From NCBI RefSeq assembly GCF_003264365.1, contig NZ_PYAK01000007.1, forward strand, positions 62,001 through 126,000: a stretch of 64,000 bases of DNA, written 5' to 3'. The notes beneath the pieces were generated by a model that saw nothing but the letters and a program-made list of their open reading frames with translations, did no database searches and had not been told where the DNA came from. Source of the stretch: Micromonospora noduli (GTDB lineage Bacteria > Actinomycetota > Actinomycetes > Mycobacteriales > Micromonosporaceae). Position numbers and translations under genes: made by a program. Shown here in pieces: positions 50,635 through 62,753 of this stretch. Within the stretch, counting starts at the first letter, position 1. The number at the start of each line of letters is the position of its first letter.

Positions 50635-52038
50635 GTGCAGGACATCATGGCGACCTGGGTCGGAGCGACCGCAAAGCAGATCGCCCGGGGCGTACGCCGA
50701 GGTGACGTCTCGGCGACCCAGGTCGTCGCCGACCACCTCGAGTACATCTCCCGAGCCGACCGTGAACTGGCCGCGTTCCGCGCCGTTCGCGGCGGTGAGG
50801 CGATCACCGAGGCGGAGAAGGTCGACGAGCAGGAGGACCTGGCCAACCTGCCGCTGGCCGGGGTTCCGGTGGCGGTCAAGGAGAACACCCCGGTCGCCGG
50901 CCTCCCCACCTGGAACGGGTCGGCCGCCGCCCGCACCGACGTGGCAGAGGCCGACCACGAGGTGGTGCGTCGGCTGCGCGGCGCCGGTGCGGTGATCCTC
51001 GGCGTGACCCGGATGCCGGAGCTGGGGCTGTGGGCGCTGACCGACGATGACAGCGCGGTGACCCGTAACCCGTGGGACAGCACGCGTACCCCCGGTGGGT
51101 CCTCGGGTGGTGCCGCCGCCGCGGTCGCCGCCGGGCTGGTGCCGATCGCGCACGCCAACGACGGTCTCGGCTCGATCCGGATTCCCGCTGCCTGTTGCGG
51201 ACTTGTCGGGCTCAAGCCCGGCCGGGGCGTGGTCCCCTGCCAGCTCGGGGCGGACGACTGGTTCGGCCTCACCGAGCACGGCATGCTGACCAGCACTGTC
51301 GCCGACGCGGCGGTCGGCTTCTCGGTGCTCGCCGGCCGGCGTCCCGAGAAGCTGGTCCCCCCGCAGCGGCTGCGGGTGGGTGTCTCGCTGCGCTCCCCGG
51401 TGCGCGGTGTCGCACCGGACGCGCCCAACCGGGACGCGGTCGCCGCCGCCGGTCGGCTCCTCGCCGCCGCCGGGCACGACACGGTGCCGGCCGATCCGGT
51501 CTACCCGACCGCGCTCGGCCTGCAGGGCATCGCCACCTGGTTCGCGGCAGCCGCCACCGACGTCCGGGCCTCCGGTCTGGACCGGCGTGGCCTGCAACGG
51601 CGTACCCGGCGGCACGTCGCGCTGGGCGAGTGGGCGCAGCGTCGCGGCTACGTGCGGGAGGCGGACCGGGCCGCCTGGCGGCAACGGTCGGTTGACTTCT
51701 TCACCGACCACTCGGTCGACCTGCTGCTCACCCCTGCGCTGGCCGGCGCGCCACCGGAGGCGGCCCGCTGGTCGGAGCGGTCCTGGCGGGCGAACATGAC
51801 AGCCAACATCCGGTACGCCCCGTACGCCGCGCCCTGGAACATCGCCGGCCTGCCTGCGGTCGTCGTGCCGGTCGGCCGCCGCCCGGACGGCCTGCCGGTT
51901 GCCGTGCAGCTGGTCGGTCCGCCCGGCTCGGAGCTGCTGCTGCTCGGTGTGGCCGGTCAGTTCGAGATGGCCGCCCCGTGGACGCGCCACGCTCCCGGCT
52001 ACCCCCGGGTCGGCACGGAGTCGCCGGCAACCGCCTGA
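50635..52038 (+). CDS. Amidase (amidase-signature family), 467 aa
   Basis: A Ser-cisSer-Lys hydrolase. The Lys is in [13 protein letters not shown], the cis-Ser in [16 protein letters not shown] and the nucleophile Ser in [14 protein letters not shown]. The usual DGGGS reads DGLGS. The C-terminal part ([20 protein letters not shown]) is typical. The natural amide is unknown. GTG 50635 is preferred because GGGGGAGG ends six bases upstream; ATG 50629 touches that site. The gene probably belongs to the metB transcript. Confidence 0.93.
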   Translation: MQDIMATWVGATAKQIARGVRRGDVSATQVVADHLEYISRADRELAAFRAVRGGEAITEAEKVDEQEDLANLPLAGVPVAVKENTPVAGLPTWNGSAAARTDVAEADHEVVRRLRGAGAVILGVTRMPELGLWALTDDDSAVTRNPWDSTRTPGGSSGGAAAAVAAGLVPIAHANDGLGSIRIPAACCGLVGLKPGRGVVPCQLGADDWFGLTEHGMLTSTVADAAVGFSVLAGRRPEKLVPPQRLRVGVSLRSPVRGVAPDAPNRDAVAAAGRLLAAAGHDTVPADPVYPTALGLQGIATWFAAAATDVRASGLDRRGLQRRTRRHVALGEWAQRRGYVREADRAAWRQRSVDFFTDHSVDLLLTPALAGAPPEAARWSERSWRANMTANIRYAPYAAPWNIAGLPAVVVPVGRRPDGLPVAVQLVGPPGSELLLLGVAGQFEMAAPWTRHAPGYPRVGTESPATA

Positions 52039-52104
52039 CCGTCCGACTGTGTGCGCGCTGTCGGGCACTCCGGTGTCGCCGCCGAGGGCTCCGGAGTCGG
52101 GTGG

Positions 52105-52110
52105 CACGAT
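52105..52110 (+). promoter_or_regulatory. Possible -10 box (CACGAT) for ilvA
   Basis: CACGAT, a weak TANNNT variant, precedes ATG 52117 by six bases. No Shine-Dalgarno sequence lies between them, so a leaderless mRNA is possible. Confidence 0.3.
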
Positions 52111-52116
52111 CGGGGC

Positions 52117-53337
52117 ATGACGGAACTGGTCGGTCTCGACGATGTGCGGGCCGCACGGGAGTTGCTCGCCGGCGTCACCCGCACCACCCCACTGGAGCCC
52201 TCCCGGCCGCTCAGCGCGGCGCTGGGCGGGCCGACGTGGCTCAAGTGCGAGAACGTGCAGCGCGCCGGCTCGTACAAGGTGCGGGGCGCGTACGTGCGGA
52301 TCTCCCGGTTGTCGGCGGCGGAGCGGGAGCGCGGCGTGGTCGCGGCGAGCGCGGGCAACCACGCGCAGGGAGTGGCTCTCGCCGCCGGCCTGGTCGGCAC
52401 GCACGCCACCGTCTTCATGCCGGTCAACGCGCCGCTGCCGAAGGTGGCAGCCACCAAGGGATACGGCGCGCAGGTCGAATTGGCCGGGAACACCGTCGAC
52501 GAGTCGCTGGTAGCGGCGCACACGTACGCCGAGCGCACCGGCGCGGTGCTGATCCACCCGTTCGACCACCCCGATGTGATCGCCGGGCAGGGCACTGTGG
52601 CGCTGGAGATCCTCGAACAGTGCCCGGAGGTGAAGACGATCATCACCGGGGTGGGTGGCGGTGGTCTGATCTCGGGCATGGCGGTGGCCGCGAAGGCGTT
52701 GCGCCCGGACGTCCGGATCATCGGCGTCCAGGCGGCCGGGGCGGCGGCGTTCCCGCCCTCACTGGTGGCCGGGGAACCGGTCCGGCTGCCCGTCTTCTCC
52801 ACCATCGCCGACGGCATCGCGGTCGGCCGGCCGGGCGAGATCACCTTCAACCACGTGCGCAAGCTGGTCGACGAGATCGTCACGGTCTCCGAGGAGGACA
52901 TCTCCCGGGCCCTGCTGATGCTGCTGGAGCGGGGCAAGCAGGTGGTCGAGCCGGCCGGGGCGGTGGGTGTGGCCGCCCTGCTGGCCGGCGTGGTCGAGGT
53001 GGAGACGCCGGTGGTCGCGGTGCTCTCCGGCGGCAACATCGACCCGTTGCTGATGCTGCGGGTGATCGAGCACGGGTTGGCCGCGGCAGGTCGCTACCTG
53101 CGGGTGACCGTCCGCTGTTCGGACCGGCCGGGGCAGCTCGCGTCGCTGCTCAGCCAGATCGCCGAGCACCGGGCCAACGTGGTGGACGTGGAGCACCAGC
53201 GGGCCAATCCGCACCTCAGCCTCGGCGAGGTGGAGGTGGCGCTGTCGGTGGAGACCCGGGGCGTCGAACACTCGGACACCCTGATCAGCGCCCTACGGGC
53301 CAGCGGCTACCAGGTGGTCTTCGCGGCCGAGGCGTGA
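52117..53337 (+). CDS. ilvA: Threonine ammonia-lyase, 406 aa
   Basis: Deaminates threonine to 2-oxobutanoate, the first step to isoleucine or a catabolic step. PLP Lys54 is in VQRAGSYKVRGAYVRI; SAGNHAQGVALAA and the phosphate loop TGVGGGGLISGMA follow. A single C-terminal ACT-like domain (from about 325, YLRVTVRCSDRPGQLASLLS) marks the short form. That form is more like the catabolic or less feedback-controlled enzymes than the two-ACT E. coli IlvA. It is convergent with greA; the 96-base gap shows no clean hairpin. Confidence 0.95.
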   Translation: MTELVGLDDVRAARELLAGVTRTTPLEPSRPLSAALGGPTWLKCENVQRAGSYKVRGAYVRISRLSAAERERGVVAASAGNHAQGVALAAGLVGTHATVFMPVNAPLPKVAATKGYGAQVELAGNTVDESLVAAHTYAERTGAVLIHPFDHPDVIAGQGTVALEILEQCPEVKTIITGVGGGGLISGMAVAAKALRPDVRIIGVQAAGAAAFPPSLVAGEPVRLPVFSTIADGIAVGRPGEITFNHVRKLVDEIVTVSEEDISRALLMLLERGKQVVEPAGAVGVAALLAGVVEVETPVVAVLSGGNIDPLLMLRVIEHGLAAAGRYLRVTVRCSDRPGQLASLLSQIAEHRANVVDVEHQRANPHLSLGEVEVALSVETRGVEHSDTLISALRASGYQVVFAAEA

Positions 53338-53433
53338 CACCGGTGGGTGCCACGCCTCGGATGCGCGGTGTTTCGACAGCGGGTGCCGGAGCCGGTCGAG
53401 CCGGCCGGCAGCGGGTGACGCGACCGGCGACGG

Positions 53434-53931
53434 TCAGCCGGAGAACGGCTCGAAGCTGACCACTGTCACCTTGATGTCGGCGCCGCTGGGCGCCGTGTAG
53501 GTGCAGGTCTGCCCGGCCCGACCGCCCAGGATCGCCTTGCCCAGCGCGGACTCGGGGCTGTAGACGGTCAGGTCGGTCGTGGCCGCGATCTCCCGGGAAC
53601 CGAGCAGGAAGGTCTCGGTGTCGTTGGTGTCGTCGTCGAAGTAGATCGTCACCACCATGCCCGGCGACACCGCATCGGCGGTCGGGGCCTCGCCGACCTT
53701 CGCGGTGCGCAGCAGCTCCTGCAGGTAGCGGATACGACCCTCGGCCTTGCCCTGCTCCTCGCGGGCGGCGTGGTAGCCGCCGTTCTCCCGCAGGTCGCCC
53801 TCCTCGCGCCGAGCGTTGATCTCAGCTGCGATCGCCGGACGGTTGGCGATGTGCTCGTCGAGCTCGGCCTGGAGGCGGTCGTACGCGTCCTGGGACAGCC
53901 AGGTGGCGGGCGCCTCGTTGCCAGTGGACAC
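53434..53931 (-). CDS. greA: Transcription elongation factor GreA, 165 aa
   Basis: Rescues backtracked RNA polymerase. The N-terminal coiled coil carries the acidic tip (INARREEGDLRENGGYHAARE, with the catalytic Asp and Glu). The C-terminal FKBP-like domain ends YSPESALGKAILGGRAGQTC. GTG 53929-53931 is used because GAGGAG lies upstream and STGNEAPATWLSQDAYDRL fits GreA. It corresponds to Rv1080c. Confidence 0.97.
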   Translation of the reverse strand: MSTGNEAPATWLSQDAYDRLQAELDEHIANRPAIAAEINARREEGDLRENGGYHAAREEQGKAEGRIRYLQELLRTAKVGEAPTADAVSPGMVVTIYFDDDTNDTETFLLGSREIAATTDLTVYSPESALGKAILGGRAGQTCTYTAPSGADIKVTVVSFEPFSG

Positions 53932-54087
53932 AGGCGTTCTCCTCAGATGTGCGTGGCTGGCTGACAGGTGAACTACCAAGTTACCAGTGCGGTACGACAC
54001 AGCGTGTCGGCCATCACCGCCGGTGTCCGGATCCGACACCGGCGGTAGGCGCCCCGTCAGCCCCGCTCTTGGTGCTGTTCGAGCAGC

Positions 54088-54528
54088 TCAGGACGGTGGT
54101 CGGCAGCGCAGGACCTCACCGATGAACGGCCGCGCGGTGGTGGCCAGGCGGTGCTGCGTCGTGACGTGCCGATCCCCGGGATCGGCGGTCACGGTGACCT
54201 GTTCGCGGCCGACCTCGGCGCCGGCACGGTCCCGGGCGCGCAGCACACAGACCGCTGACCCACCCGGCGGGACTGTCACCCGAAAGTCGACAAGCACCTG
54301 CTTGTCCGTGATGTCGGTGTAGGTGATCACCTGGGCGTCGTAGACCGGGTCGCCGTACTGGCGGTAGAGCCGGACCGAGATCACGGTCAGCGTCGCCACG
54401 AGCGCCAACAGCGCCAGCGCGGCCAGCAGCGTACGGCGGCGCTTTCCGCCCGGTGCCCGACGGCGGCCGTAGCGCCCGGCCGGGAATACCGGCGCGCCTG
54501 GTGAAATTGTGGCGTGCGTCTCGGTCAC
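54088..54528 (-). CDS. DUF4307 membrane protein, 146 aa
   Basis: A basic N-terminal tail (GRYGRRRAPGGKRRR), one membrane helix (about 38-60, TLLAALALLALVATLTVISV) and an extracytoplasmic Ig-like domain (DKQVLVDFRVTVPPGGSAVC) with two Cys. The family is specific to actinobacteria and normally lies beside greA and mca (Rv1081c). GTG 54526-54528 has AGGAG nine bases upstream. It is divergent from mca; the 203-base gap shows no clear promoter consensus. Function is unknown. Confidence 0.9.
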   Translation of the reverse strand: MTETHATISPGAPVFPAGRYGRRRAPGGKRRRTLLAALALLALVATLTVISVRLYRQYGDPVYDAQVITYTDITDKQVLVDFRVTVPPGGSAVCVLRARDRAGAEVGREQVTVTADPGDRHVTTQHRLATTARPFIGEVLRCRPPS

Positions 54529-54731
54529 CGGCGGGTATCTCCTGGCGTTGTTGTCGGCGGCATCGGCAAGAATGACAGAGCACCATCTTCCCACCCGGTC
54601 CAGCGGCAGGAATGGCAGGTCATGCCCGGCGCTGGTGGCCGGTGACAGGGTGCGGTGAGGAAAGATCCCGGCAGGTCAGCCGGTCGAGCCCGGTCGGGTC
54701 CACCGTCCGGCACAGACGAGGAGCGCCGAAG

Positions 54732-55613
54732 TTGGCAGAGCAACTGCGTCTCATGGCCGTGCACGCGCACCCGGACGACGAGTCGAGCAAGGGCGCGGCG
54801 ACGACGGCGAAATATGTCGCTCAGGGGGTGGACGTCCTGGTCGTGACGTGCACCGGTGGCGAGCGCGGGAGCGTGCTCAACCCCAAGCTCGACCGACCCG
54901 ATGTGTGGGCCAACATCGGCGAGATCCGGCGTGCCGAGATGGACGCCGCGCGGGCGATCCTCGGCGTCGACCAGGCATGGCTGGGCTTCGTCGACTCGGG
55001 TCTGCCCGAGGGCGATCCGCTGCCGCCCCTGCCCGGGGGCTGTTTCGCCCTCCAGGACGTCGAGGTCGCCGCGGGCCCGCTGGTGCGGCTGATGCGCGAG
55101 TTCCGTCCGCACGTGGTGACCACGTACGACGAGGAGGGTGGCTACCCGCACCCGGACCACATCATGTGCCACAAGGTGAGCGTGGCCGCGTTCGAGGCCG
55201 CCGGTGACCCGGAGCGTTACCCCGAGCTGGGCGCGCCCTGGCAGCCGCTGAAGCTCTACTACGACATCGGTTTCTCCAAGGGCAAGATCATGGCCTTGCA
55301 CGAGGGCATGCTGGCCGCCGGTCTGGAGTCGCCCTACGAGGAGTGGCTCAAGCGGTGGGAGGATCGCCCCGACAAGGGCCCGCGGATCACCACCCGGGTC
55401 GAGTGCGCCGAATACTTCCCGGTCCGCGATGACGCGCTGCGCGCCCACGCCACCCAGGTCGACCCGGACGGCTTCTGGTTCCACGTGCCGATGGAGCTCC
55501 AGCAGCGGGCCTGGCCGACCGAGGATTACGAGCTGGCCCGCTCGATGGTCGACAGCCCACTGCCCGAGTCCGATCTCTTCGCCGGGGTGCGGGAGACGGC
55601 GCACGCGCGCTGA
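54732..55613 (+). CDS. mca: Mycothiol S-conjugate amidase Mca, 293 aa
   Basis: Cleaves mycothiol conjugates of toxins so that the mercapturic acid is exported. The zinc site of the LmbE/PIG-L fold is [13 protein letters not shown] (His13, Asp16) plus [32 protein letters not shown] and [20 protein letters not shown] are Mca-like rather than MshB-like. TTG 54732 has GAGGAG eight bases upstream. Its presence confirms a mycothiol-producing actinomycete. Confidence 0.95.
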   Translation: MAEQLRLMAVHAHPDDESSKGAATTAKYVAQGVDVLVVTCTGGERGSVLNPKLDRPDVWANIGEIRRAEMDAARAILGVDQAWLGFVDSGLPEGDPLPPLPGGCFALQDVEVAAGPLVRLMREFRPHVVTTYDEEGGYPHPDHIMCHKVSVAAFEAAGDPERYPELGAPWQPLKLYYDIGFSKGKIMALHEGMLAAGLESPYEEWLKRWEDRPDKGPRITTRVECAEYFPVRDDALRAHATQVDPDGFWFHVPMELQQRAWPTEDYELARSMVDSPLPESDLFAGVRETAHAR

Positions 55614-55661
55614 TTCCCGGCGGGGCTACTCTGGTTACCAACCGCACATCGGAGGAACGCC

Positions 55662-55955
55662 ATGCTGACCGCTGCCCAGGTGCTCGCGGAGAACAACTTC
55701 GGGGACACCCGCACGGGTGGTCTGGCCGGGCCGATGGGCCTGTTCCTCATCCTGCTGCTGGCCACCGCGACCATCCTGCTGATCCGCAACATGAACGCTC
55801 GGCTGCGCCGCCTGCCGGACCGTTTCCCCCAGCAGTCCGCGCCGACCGACCCGACCAGGGCCGATGCGGCAGTCGTCGATCCGACAGACGGGACCGGGGG
55901 GCGTGATTCATCCACGCCCGCTCCCAACGGGCACCAGCAGCACCTGAACGGGTAG
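55662..55955 (+). CDS. Small single-pass membrane protein, 97 aa
   Basis: One helix (about 25-45, GPMGLFLILLLATATILLI) is followed by RNMNARLRRLPDRFP and a disordered acidic/Pro tail. It follows mca, as Rv1083 does in M. tuberculosis. GGAGGAA lies upstream of ATG 55662, and a TACTCT box (55627-55632) could give it its own promoter. Function is unknown. Confidence 0.85.
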   Translation: MLTAAQVLAENNFGDTRTGGLAGPMGLFLILLLATATILLIRNMNARLRRLPDRFPQQSAPTDPTRADAAVVDPTDGTGGRDSSTPAPNGHQQHLNG

Positions 55956-55975
55956 TCCGCGCGTGAATCACGCTG

Positions 55976-56011
55976 AACCGGGTGGTCGCCCCCTGTTGCG
56001 GCCACCCGGTT
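55976..56011 (+). terminator. Hairpin after the small membrane protein
   Basis: aaccgggtggtcgc (55976-55989) pairs with gcggccacccggtt (55998-56011), with one G-U pair and an 8-base loop, 20 bases past the stop. Confidence 0.75.
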
Positions 56012-56072
56012 TGGCTTAGCCTTCCGCCGGGGGGACCAAAAGTCTCCGAGCCGTGTGCGGGAGGGGGCGCCG

Positions 56073-56138
56073 ATGACCAGCACAGCACCGGCCGCCCACC
56101 GCGACGTCGGTCGGTCGGCTGACGGGGGAGGTCGATGA
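56073..56138 (+). CDS. Upstream 21-residue ORF coupled to the GGDEF-EAL gene
   Basis: ATG 56073 follows GGGAGGGGG by five to six bases. The frame runs 21 codons (MTSTAPAAHRDVG...GGGR) and ends in TGA 56136-56138, which overlaps the ATG 56135 of the next gene (ATGA). The same stretch also contains the GGGGGAGG site of the downstream gene. It may be a coupling leader. No peptide function is suggested by its composition. Confidence 0.45.
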   Translation: MTSTAPAAHRDVGRSADGGGR

Positions 56139-58666
56139 CCTCCGGTTCGGCCGACGACCCGTTCGATCGGCTCGGGGTGCGTGGCACACCGGGCCGGCTG
56201 CTCGTGCTCACCGCCGCCGTCACGCTGACCGCCCTGGCCGCCGCCGCGGTCGGGTTGACCCTCCCGGTCCGGCTGCCGGCCGACGATCCTCTCGGCGGTC
56301 CGGCCCGCTTCGGCATCGCCGTCGCCGTCCTGGCCCTCGCCCAGCTCGCCCGGCTGCGATTCCGCTCGGCCGCCGGCATGGTCAGCATCACCTGGGGCGA
56401 GGCCGCCCTGATCGTCTGCCTCTACCTGACTCCAGCCGGCTGGCTCCCGTCCGCCACGCTGCTCGGCACCGGGCTGGCCTGGACGTTGCTGTCACTGCAC
56501 AACGACCGCCGTCCGGCCCTGGAGATCGTCCGGATCGCTGCGTCGCTGGCCGCCGCGTCGGCACTGGCCGTCTCCGTGACCACCGCGCTCGGGCAGCCCC
56601 TGCTCTCGCCACCCACCCCGATCCTGGCGCTGGCCGTGATCGCCGGTTCGGTGACGTACCTCCTGGTGACCGCCTGGCTGGGGGGCGTGACGCTGGGTCT
56701 GCGGCACGGGTTGCCAATCGGGCCGCCGCTGCTCGCCGCGCTGCGCGGCAAGCTGCTGATGTTCGTCGGCAACGTGGCTGTCGGCCTCGTGGTGGTCGCC
56801 CTGCTGGAACTCGACCCACGCTGGTTGCTGTTGCTGCCGCCGCTGCTGTGGCTGTTGCAGCAGACCTACCGTTACCGGCTGCGCTCCGATCAGGAGCGGC
56901 GCACCTGGCGTGCCTTCGCCGAGGCCACCGCGGCCCTCAACCAGCTCGACGAGCGGGGCGTGGCGAGTGCGGCGGTCACCGGGGCGCTGACGCTGTTCAA
57001 CGCCGAACTGGTGGACGTCGACGTGGCCCGGGCCGACGGGCGGTGGCACCGCTACCGGGGCGACGCCGGCGGTCAGCTGGTCGACCGGGAGACCGGCTCA
57101 CCGGACCAGTCGGAGCCGGACGAGCACGAGCTGAGCCGGGCGCTGTCGGTCGGCGCCACGCCGGTCGGTCGGTTGCGGGTGCGGTTCCCCCGCTCGGCCC
57201 CGCCCACGGCCCGCGAACGTGACGCGGTGGCCGCGTTCGGCGACGCCCTCGCCGCCGCGCTGCACGACGCCGCGACCCACCGCGAGCTGCGGCTGGTGAC
57301 CGCCCGTTCGTCGTACGAGGCGGTGCACGACCCGCTCACCGGGCTCGCCAACCGGGCGGCGATGCTGAGCAAGGGCGACCAGTCGCTGCGACAGCTCAGC
57401 CACGACCACCCGGTGGCGTTGCTGCTGCTGGACATCAACCAGTTCAAGGAGGTCAACGACACCCTCGGCCATGCGGCGGGTGACCAGCTGCTGCGACTGA
57501 CCGCGAACCGACTCAACGCGCTGGTCCGCGCCGGTGACCTGCTCGGTCGACTCGGTGGCGACGAGTTCGCGCTGCTGCTCACTGCGGTGCCGGTGCTCGG
57601 TGACCGGACCGCCCCGATGGCCCACGCGTTGCGTCAGGCCCGCGAGATCGCCGAACGGCTGGCCGCACCGACCGAGGTGGCCGGCGTACGGATGTCCATC
57701 GAGGTCTCGGTCGGGGTGGTGGTGGCCGCCGCGGGCACCGCGGACCTGACCGAGCTGCTGCGTCGGGCCGACATCGCGATGTACCAGGCCAAGGAGGGCG
57801 GCGGCAACGTCGCCGCGTACGACGGCGCGCGTGACGCGGCCAGCACCGACCAGCTCGCCCTGCTGGCCGAGCTGCGTGAGGCGTTGAAGGTCGACGATCA
57901 GCTGGTGCTGGCGTTGCAGCCGGCGGTCGACCTGGCCACCGGTGCGCCCACCGGGGTGGAGGCGCTGATCCGTTGGCAGCACCCCCGGCGTGGGTGGCTG
58001 AACCCGGCCGACTTCATCCGGCCGGTGGAAAACAGCGAGCAGCTCGGCACCTTCACCCGCTACGTGCTGAACAAGGCGCTCAGTGTGGCCGCCGGTTGGG
58101 CCCGGGAGGGGTTGGATGTCCCGATCTCGGTCAACCTGTCGGCGCGCAGCCTGCTCGACCCCCGGTTGCCGGCGGAGATCGCCGAGGCGTTGCGCCGCCA
58201 CCAGGTGCCGCCGCACCGGCTCGTTCTGGAGATCACCGAGACGGTGGTGATGAGCGAGCTGGAGGTCATCGACGAGGTGCTGGCGACGCTCCGGTCGATG
58301 GGCGTGCAGCTCGCTGTCGACGACTTCGGCACCGGCTTCTCGTCGCTGACCTTCCTCACCCGGATCGCGGTGGACGAGTTGAAGGTGGACCGCTCCTTCG
58401 TCATCCGGATGGCCGACTCGCCGGAGGCCGCCGCGATCGTCCGGACGACCGTCGGCCTCGCTCATGAGCTGGGGCTGCGGGTGGTCGCCGAAGGGGTGGA
58501 GACCGCCGAGCAGCGGATGGCCCTGGCCGAGTTGGGTTGCACCTCCGCGCAGGGCTACCACTTCTTCAAGCCGATGCCGGCGGACAAGATCAGCGCGGTG
58601 CTGGGGTCACTGCGCGACTCGGCGGAGTCGAACGTGTTCCGGCTCCGCGCCGACGGCGCGTCCTGA
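56135..58666 (+). CDS. Membrane GGDEF-EAL protein (diguanylate cyclase/phosphodiesterase), 843 aa
   Basis: Makes and/or breaks cyclic di-GMP. An N-terminal block of about 220 residues has seven or eight hydrophobic segments (MASE-like). A GAF-like region follows (about 255-380). The GGDEF domain has an intact GGDEF at 474-478 with the inhibitory-site RxxD (RAGD) five residues before it. The EAL domain has EAL at 609-611 and [10 protein letters not shown]. Both sites look active, so its net activity cannot be told. It resembles the Streptomyces RmdA/RmdB type. Translation appears coupled to a short upstream ORF. Confidence 0.95.
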   Translation: MTSGSADDPFDRLGVRGTPGRLLVLTAAVTLTALAAAAVGLTLPVRLPADDPLGGPARFGIAVAVLALAQLARLRFRSAAGMVSITWGEAALIVCLYLTPAGWLPSATLLGTGLAWTLLSLHNDRRPALEIVRIAASLAAASALAVSVTTALGQPLLSPPTPILALAVIAGSVTYLLVTAWLGGVTLGLRHGLPIGPPLLAALRGKLLMFVGNVAVGLVVVALLELDPRWLLLLPPLLWLLQQTYRYRLRSDQERRTWRAFAEATAALNQLDERGVASAAVTGALTLFNAELVDVDVARADGRWHRYRGDAGGQLVDRETGSPDQSEPDEHELSRALSVGATPVGRLRVRFPRSAPPTARERDAVAAFGDALAAALHDAATHRELRLVTARSSYEAVHDPLTGLANRAAMLSKGDQSLRQLSHDHPVALLLLDINQFKEVNDTLGHAAGDQLLRLTANRLNALVRAGDLLGRLGGDEFALLLTAVPVLGDRTAPMAHALRQAREIAERLAAPTEVAGVRMSIEVSVGVVVAAAGTADLTELLRRADIAMYQAKEGGGNVAAYDGARDAASTDQLALLAELREALKVDDQLVLALQPAVDLATGAPTGVEALIRWQHPRRGWLNPADFIRPVENSEQLGTFTRYVLNKALSVAAGWAREGLDVPISVNLSARSLLDPRLPAEIAEALRRHQVPPHRLVLEITETVVMSELEVIDEVLATLRSMGVQLAVDDFGTGFSSLTFLTRIAVDELKVDRSFVIRMADSPEAAAIVRTTVGLAHELGLRVVAEGVETAEQRMALAELGCTSAQGYHFFKPMPADKISAVLGSLRDSAESNVFRLRADGAS

Positions 58667-58706
58667 TCGTCCGGGTGGACCCCGCGCGGTCCGCGCCGAG
58701 GCTGGC

Positions 58707-58712
58707 TATGGT
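58707..58712 (+). promoter_or_regulatory. -10 box (TATGGT) for a leaderless transcript
   Basis: TATGGT is followed by six bases and GTG 58719, with no convincing Shine-Dalgarno sequence. Confidence 0.5.
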
Positions 58713-58718
58713 CGTCAG

Positions 58719-60755
<2,037 letters not shown>

Positions 60756-60861
60756 GCGTACGGCCACGCCCGGTAGTCGCCCGCGTCGTCCGCCGGGTGG
60801 TCCCGCCGGCGCTTCCGAGGCGGGTCGCCAGCCCTCCCGGTGGGCCCGTCGACGGCCCGGA

Positions 60862-60867
60862 TAGGCT
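60862..60867 (+). promoter_or_regulatory. -10 box (TAGGCT) for purK
   Basis: TAGGCT lies nine bases before ATG 60877, so the 5' end would be at or within two bases of the start codon. Confidence 0.45.
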
Positions 60868-60876
60868 GGCCGCGCT

Positions 60877-62052
60877 ATGGATTCCCGTACCGGTCTGCCA
60901 GTTGTCGGCATGGTGGGTGGCGGCCAGTTGGCCCGGATGACCCACCAGGCCGCGATCGCCCTCGGCCAGTCACTGCGTGTGCTCGCGACCGCCCCCGACG
61001 ACGGCGCGGCGCTGGTCGCCGCCGACGTCCAGTACGGCGACCACACCGACCTGGCCGCGCTGCGCACCTTCGCCAAGGGCTGCGACGTCGTCACCTTCGA
61101 CCACGAGCACGTGCCCTCCGAGCACATCCGCACGCTGGCGGCCGAAGGGGTGCCCCTCTACCCGCCGGCGGACGCGCTTCTGCACGCCCAGGACAAGCAG
61201 GTCATGCGGGAACGCCTGACCGAGCTGGGTGCGCCCAACCCGGCCTGGCGGCCGGTCGGGGAGCCCACCGACCTCGTGGGCTTCGGCGAGCAGGTCGGCT
61301 GGCCGGTGGTGCTCAAGGCGGCCCAGGGTGGGTATGACGGCCGGGGCGTCTGGATGGTCGACGACGCCGCCCAGGCGAACGAGTTGGCGACCACGCTGCT
61401 CGCCGGCGGCACCCGGCTGATCGTCGAGGAGCGGGTGCCGCTGCGGCGGGAGTTGGCAGTGCAGGTGGCCCGTTCGCCGTTCGGTCAGGTGGCCGCGTAC
61501 CCGGTGGTCGAGACCGTGCAGCGCGACGGCATCAACGTGGAGGTGCTGGCCCCGGCGCCCGGCCTGGACGAGGAGCTGGCGGTCGCCGCTCAGCAGCTCG
61601 CCATCGACCTGGCCACCGCGCTCGGTGTGATCGGCCTGCTGGCCGTGGAGCTGTTCGAGGTGCGCGACGACGCCGGCCGGCCCGCGATCGTGGTCAACGA
61701 GCTGGCGATGCGCCCGCACAACTCCGGGCACTGGACCATCGAGGGTGCCCGGACCTCGCAGTTCGAGCAGCACCTGCGGGCCGTGCTGGACTACCCGATG
61801 GGTGACACGGCGCTGACCGCCCCGGTGGTGGTGTCGGCGAACGTGCTCGGCGGTGAGCCGGGCGGGATGTCGATCGACGAGCGGTTGCACCACCTCTTCG
61901 CCGCCGAGCCGGGTGCCAAGGTGCACTTGTACGGCAAGCAGGTGCGACCTGGCCGCAAGATCGGGCACGTCACGGTGCTCGGTGACGACCTGGACGACCT
62001 GCGGGCGCGGGCCGCGCGGGCCGTGCGCTGGCTGCGCGAGGGCCACGAGTGA
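60877..62052 (+). CDS. purK: 5-(carboxyamino)imidazole ribonucleotide synthase, 391 aa
   Basis: An ATP-grasp enzyme that carboxylates AIR to N5-CAIR in purine synthesis. [20 protein letters not shown] is the N-terminal signature; [16 protein letters not shown] is the ATP-grasp loop; [20 protein letters not shown] and [12 protein letters not shown] are typical. ATG 60877 sits just after a -10 box. purE follows 32 bases later in the same transcript. Confidence 0.96.
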   Translation: MDSRTGLPVVGMVGGGQLARMTHQAAIALGQSLRVLATAPDDGAALVAADVQYGDHTDLAALRTFAKGCDVVTFDHEHVPSEHIRTLAAEGVPLYPPADALLHAQDKQVMRERLTELGAPNPAWRPVGEPTDLVGFGEQVGWPVVLKAAQGGYDGRGVWMVDDAAQANELATTLLAGGTRLIVEERVPLRRELAVQVARSPFGQVAAYPVVETVQRDGINVEVLAPAPGLDEELAVAAQQLAIDLATALGVIGLLAVELFEVRDDAGRPAIVVNELAMRPHNSGHWTIEGARTSQFEQHLRAVLDYPMGDTALTAPVVVSANVLGGEPGGMSIDERLHHLFAAEPGAKVHLYGKQVRPGRKIGHVTVLGDDLDDLRARAARAVRWLREGHE

Positions 62053-62084
62053 GTCACGGTTTCGGGAACGAGGAGAGGGCCGCA

Positions 62085-62576
62085 GTGAGCACGGTTGGCT
62101 TGATCATGGGCAGCGACTCGGACTGGCCGACCATGCGGGCTGCGGCCGAGGTGTTGGACGACTTCGGCGTGGCGTACGAGGTCCGGGTGATCTCGGCGCA
62201 CCGGACTCCGGTCGCAATGATCGAGTACGGGCGCGACGCCGCCGACCGCGGCCTCAAGGTGATCATCGCGGGGGCCGGGGGTGCCGCCGCGCTGCCCGGC
62301 ATGGTGGCCTCGGTGACGCCGCTGCCGGTGATCGGTGTGCCGGTGCCGCTGAAGCACCTTGACGGCATGGACTCGCTGCTGTCCATCGTGCAGATGCCGG
62401 CCGGGATCCCGGTCGCCACCGTGTCGATCGGCAACGCCCGCAACGCCGGCCTGCTCGCCGTACGGATCCTCGGTGCGAGCGACGAGGCCCTGCGCGCCAA
62501 GATGACGACCTACCAGCAGGATCTGGAGAAGCTGGTAGCAACCAAGGAAGCCGCCCTCCAAGCCACCCTGCGCTAA
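62085..62576 (+). CDS. purE: N5-carboxyaminoimidazole ribonucleotide mutase, 163 aa
   Basis: Converts N5-CAIR to CAIR, directly after PurK. Signatures: [21 protein letters not shown] with the catalytic His, [14 protein letters not shown] and [22 protein letters not shown] 62085 is preferred because AGGAGAGGG lies upstream and homology begins at [12 protein letters not shown] at 62049 overlapping the purK stop (GTGA) is a less likely start. Confidence 0.96.
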   Translation: MSTVGLIMGSDSDWPTMRAAAEVLDDFGVAYEVRVISAHRTPVAMIEYGRDAADRGLKVIIAGAGGAAALPGMVASVTPLPVIGVPVPLKHLDGMDSLLSIVQMPAGIPVATVSIGNARNAGLLAVRILGASDEALRAKMTTYQQDLEKLVATKEAALQATLR

Positions 62577-62606
62577 CCCCCGCACGCCGCCCCACCCCGC
62601 CACACC

Positions 62607-62679
62607 CGCGATCTTGCACTTCCGGTCGCTGCTTCGCGGCCTTCACCCCCTATGCCGCAACAGAAAGTGCAAGATCGCG
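62607..62679. repeat. Palindromic element after purE (REP-like)
   Basis: cgcgatcttgcactt (62607-62621) is mirrored exactly by 62665-62679. The next eight inner positions pair at five places, around a centre rich in C and T. It lies between the convergent purE and membrane protein genes and could end both transcripts. The GCGATCTTGCACTT arm looks like a dispersed element of this genus, from memory. The rest of 62577-62753 shows nothing else. Confidence 0.65.
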
Positions 62680-62753
62680 CGCGGTGGACGCGGGTGACGC
62701 GAACCGGGCCCACTCACCGCCCCCACTCAGCCACGCCGCAGGGACCCTCCGTT

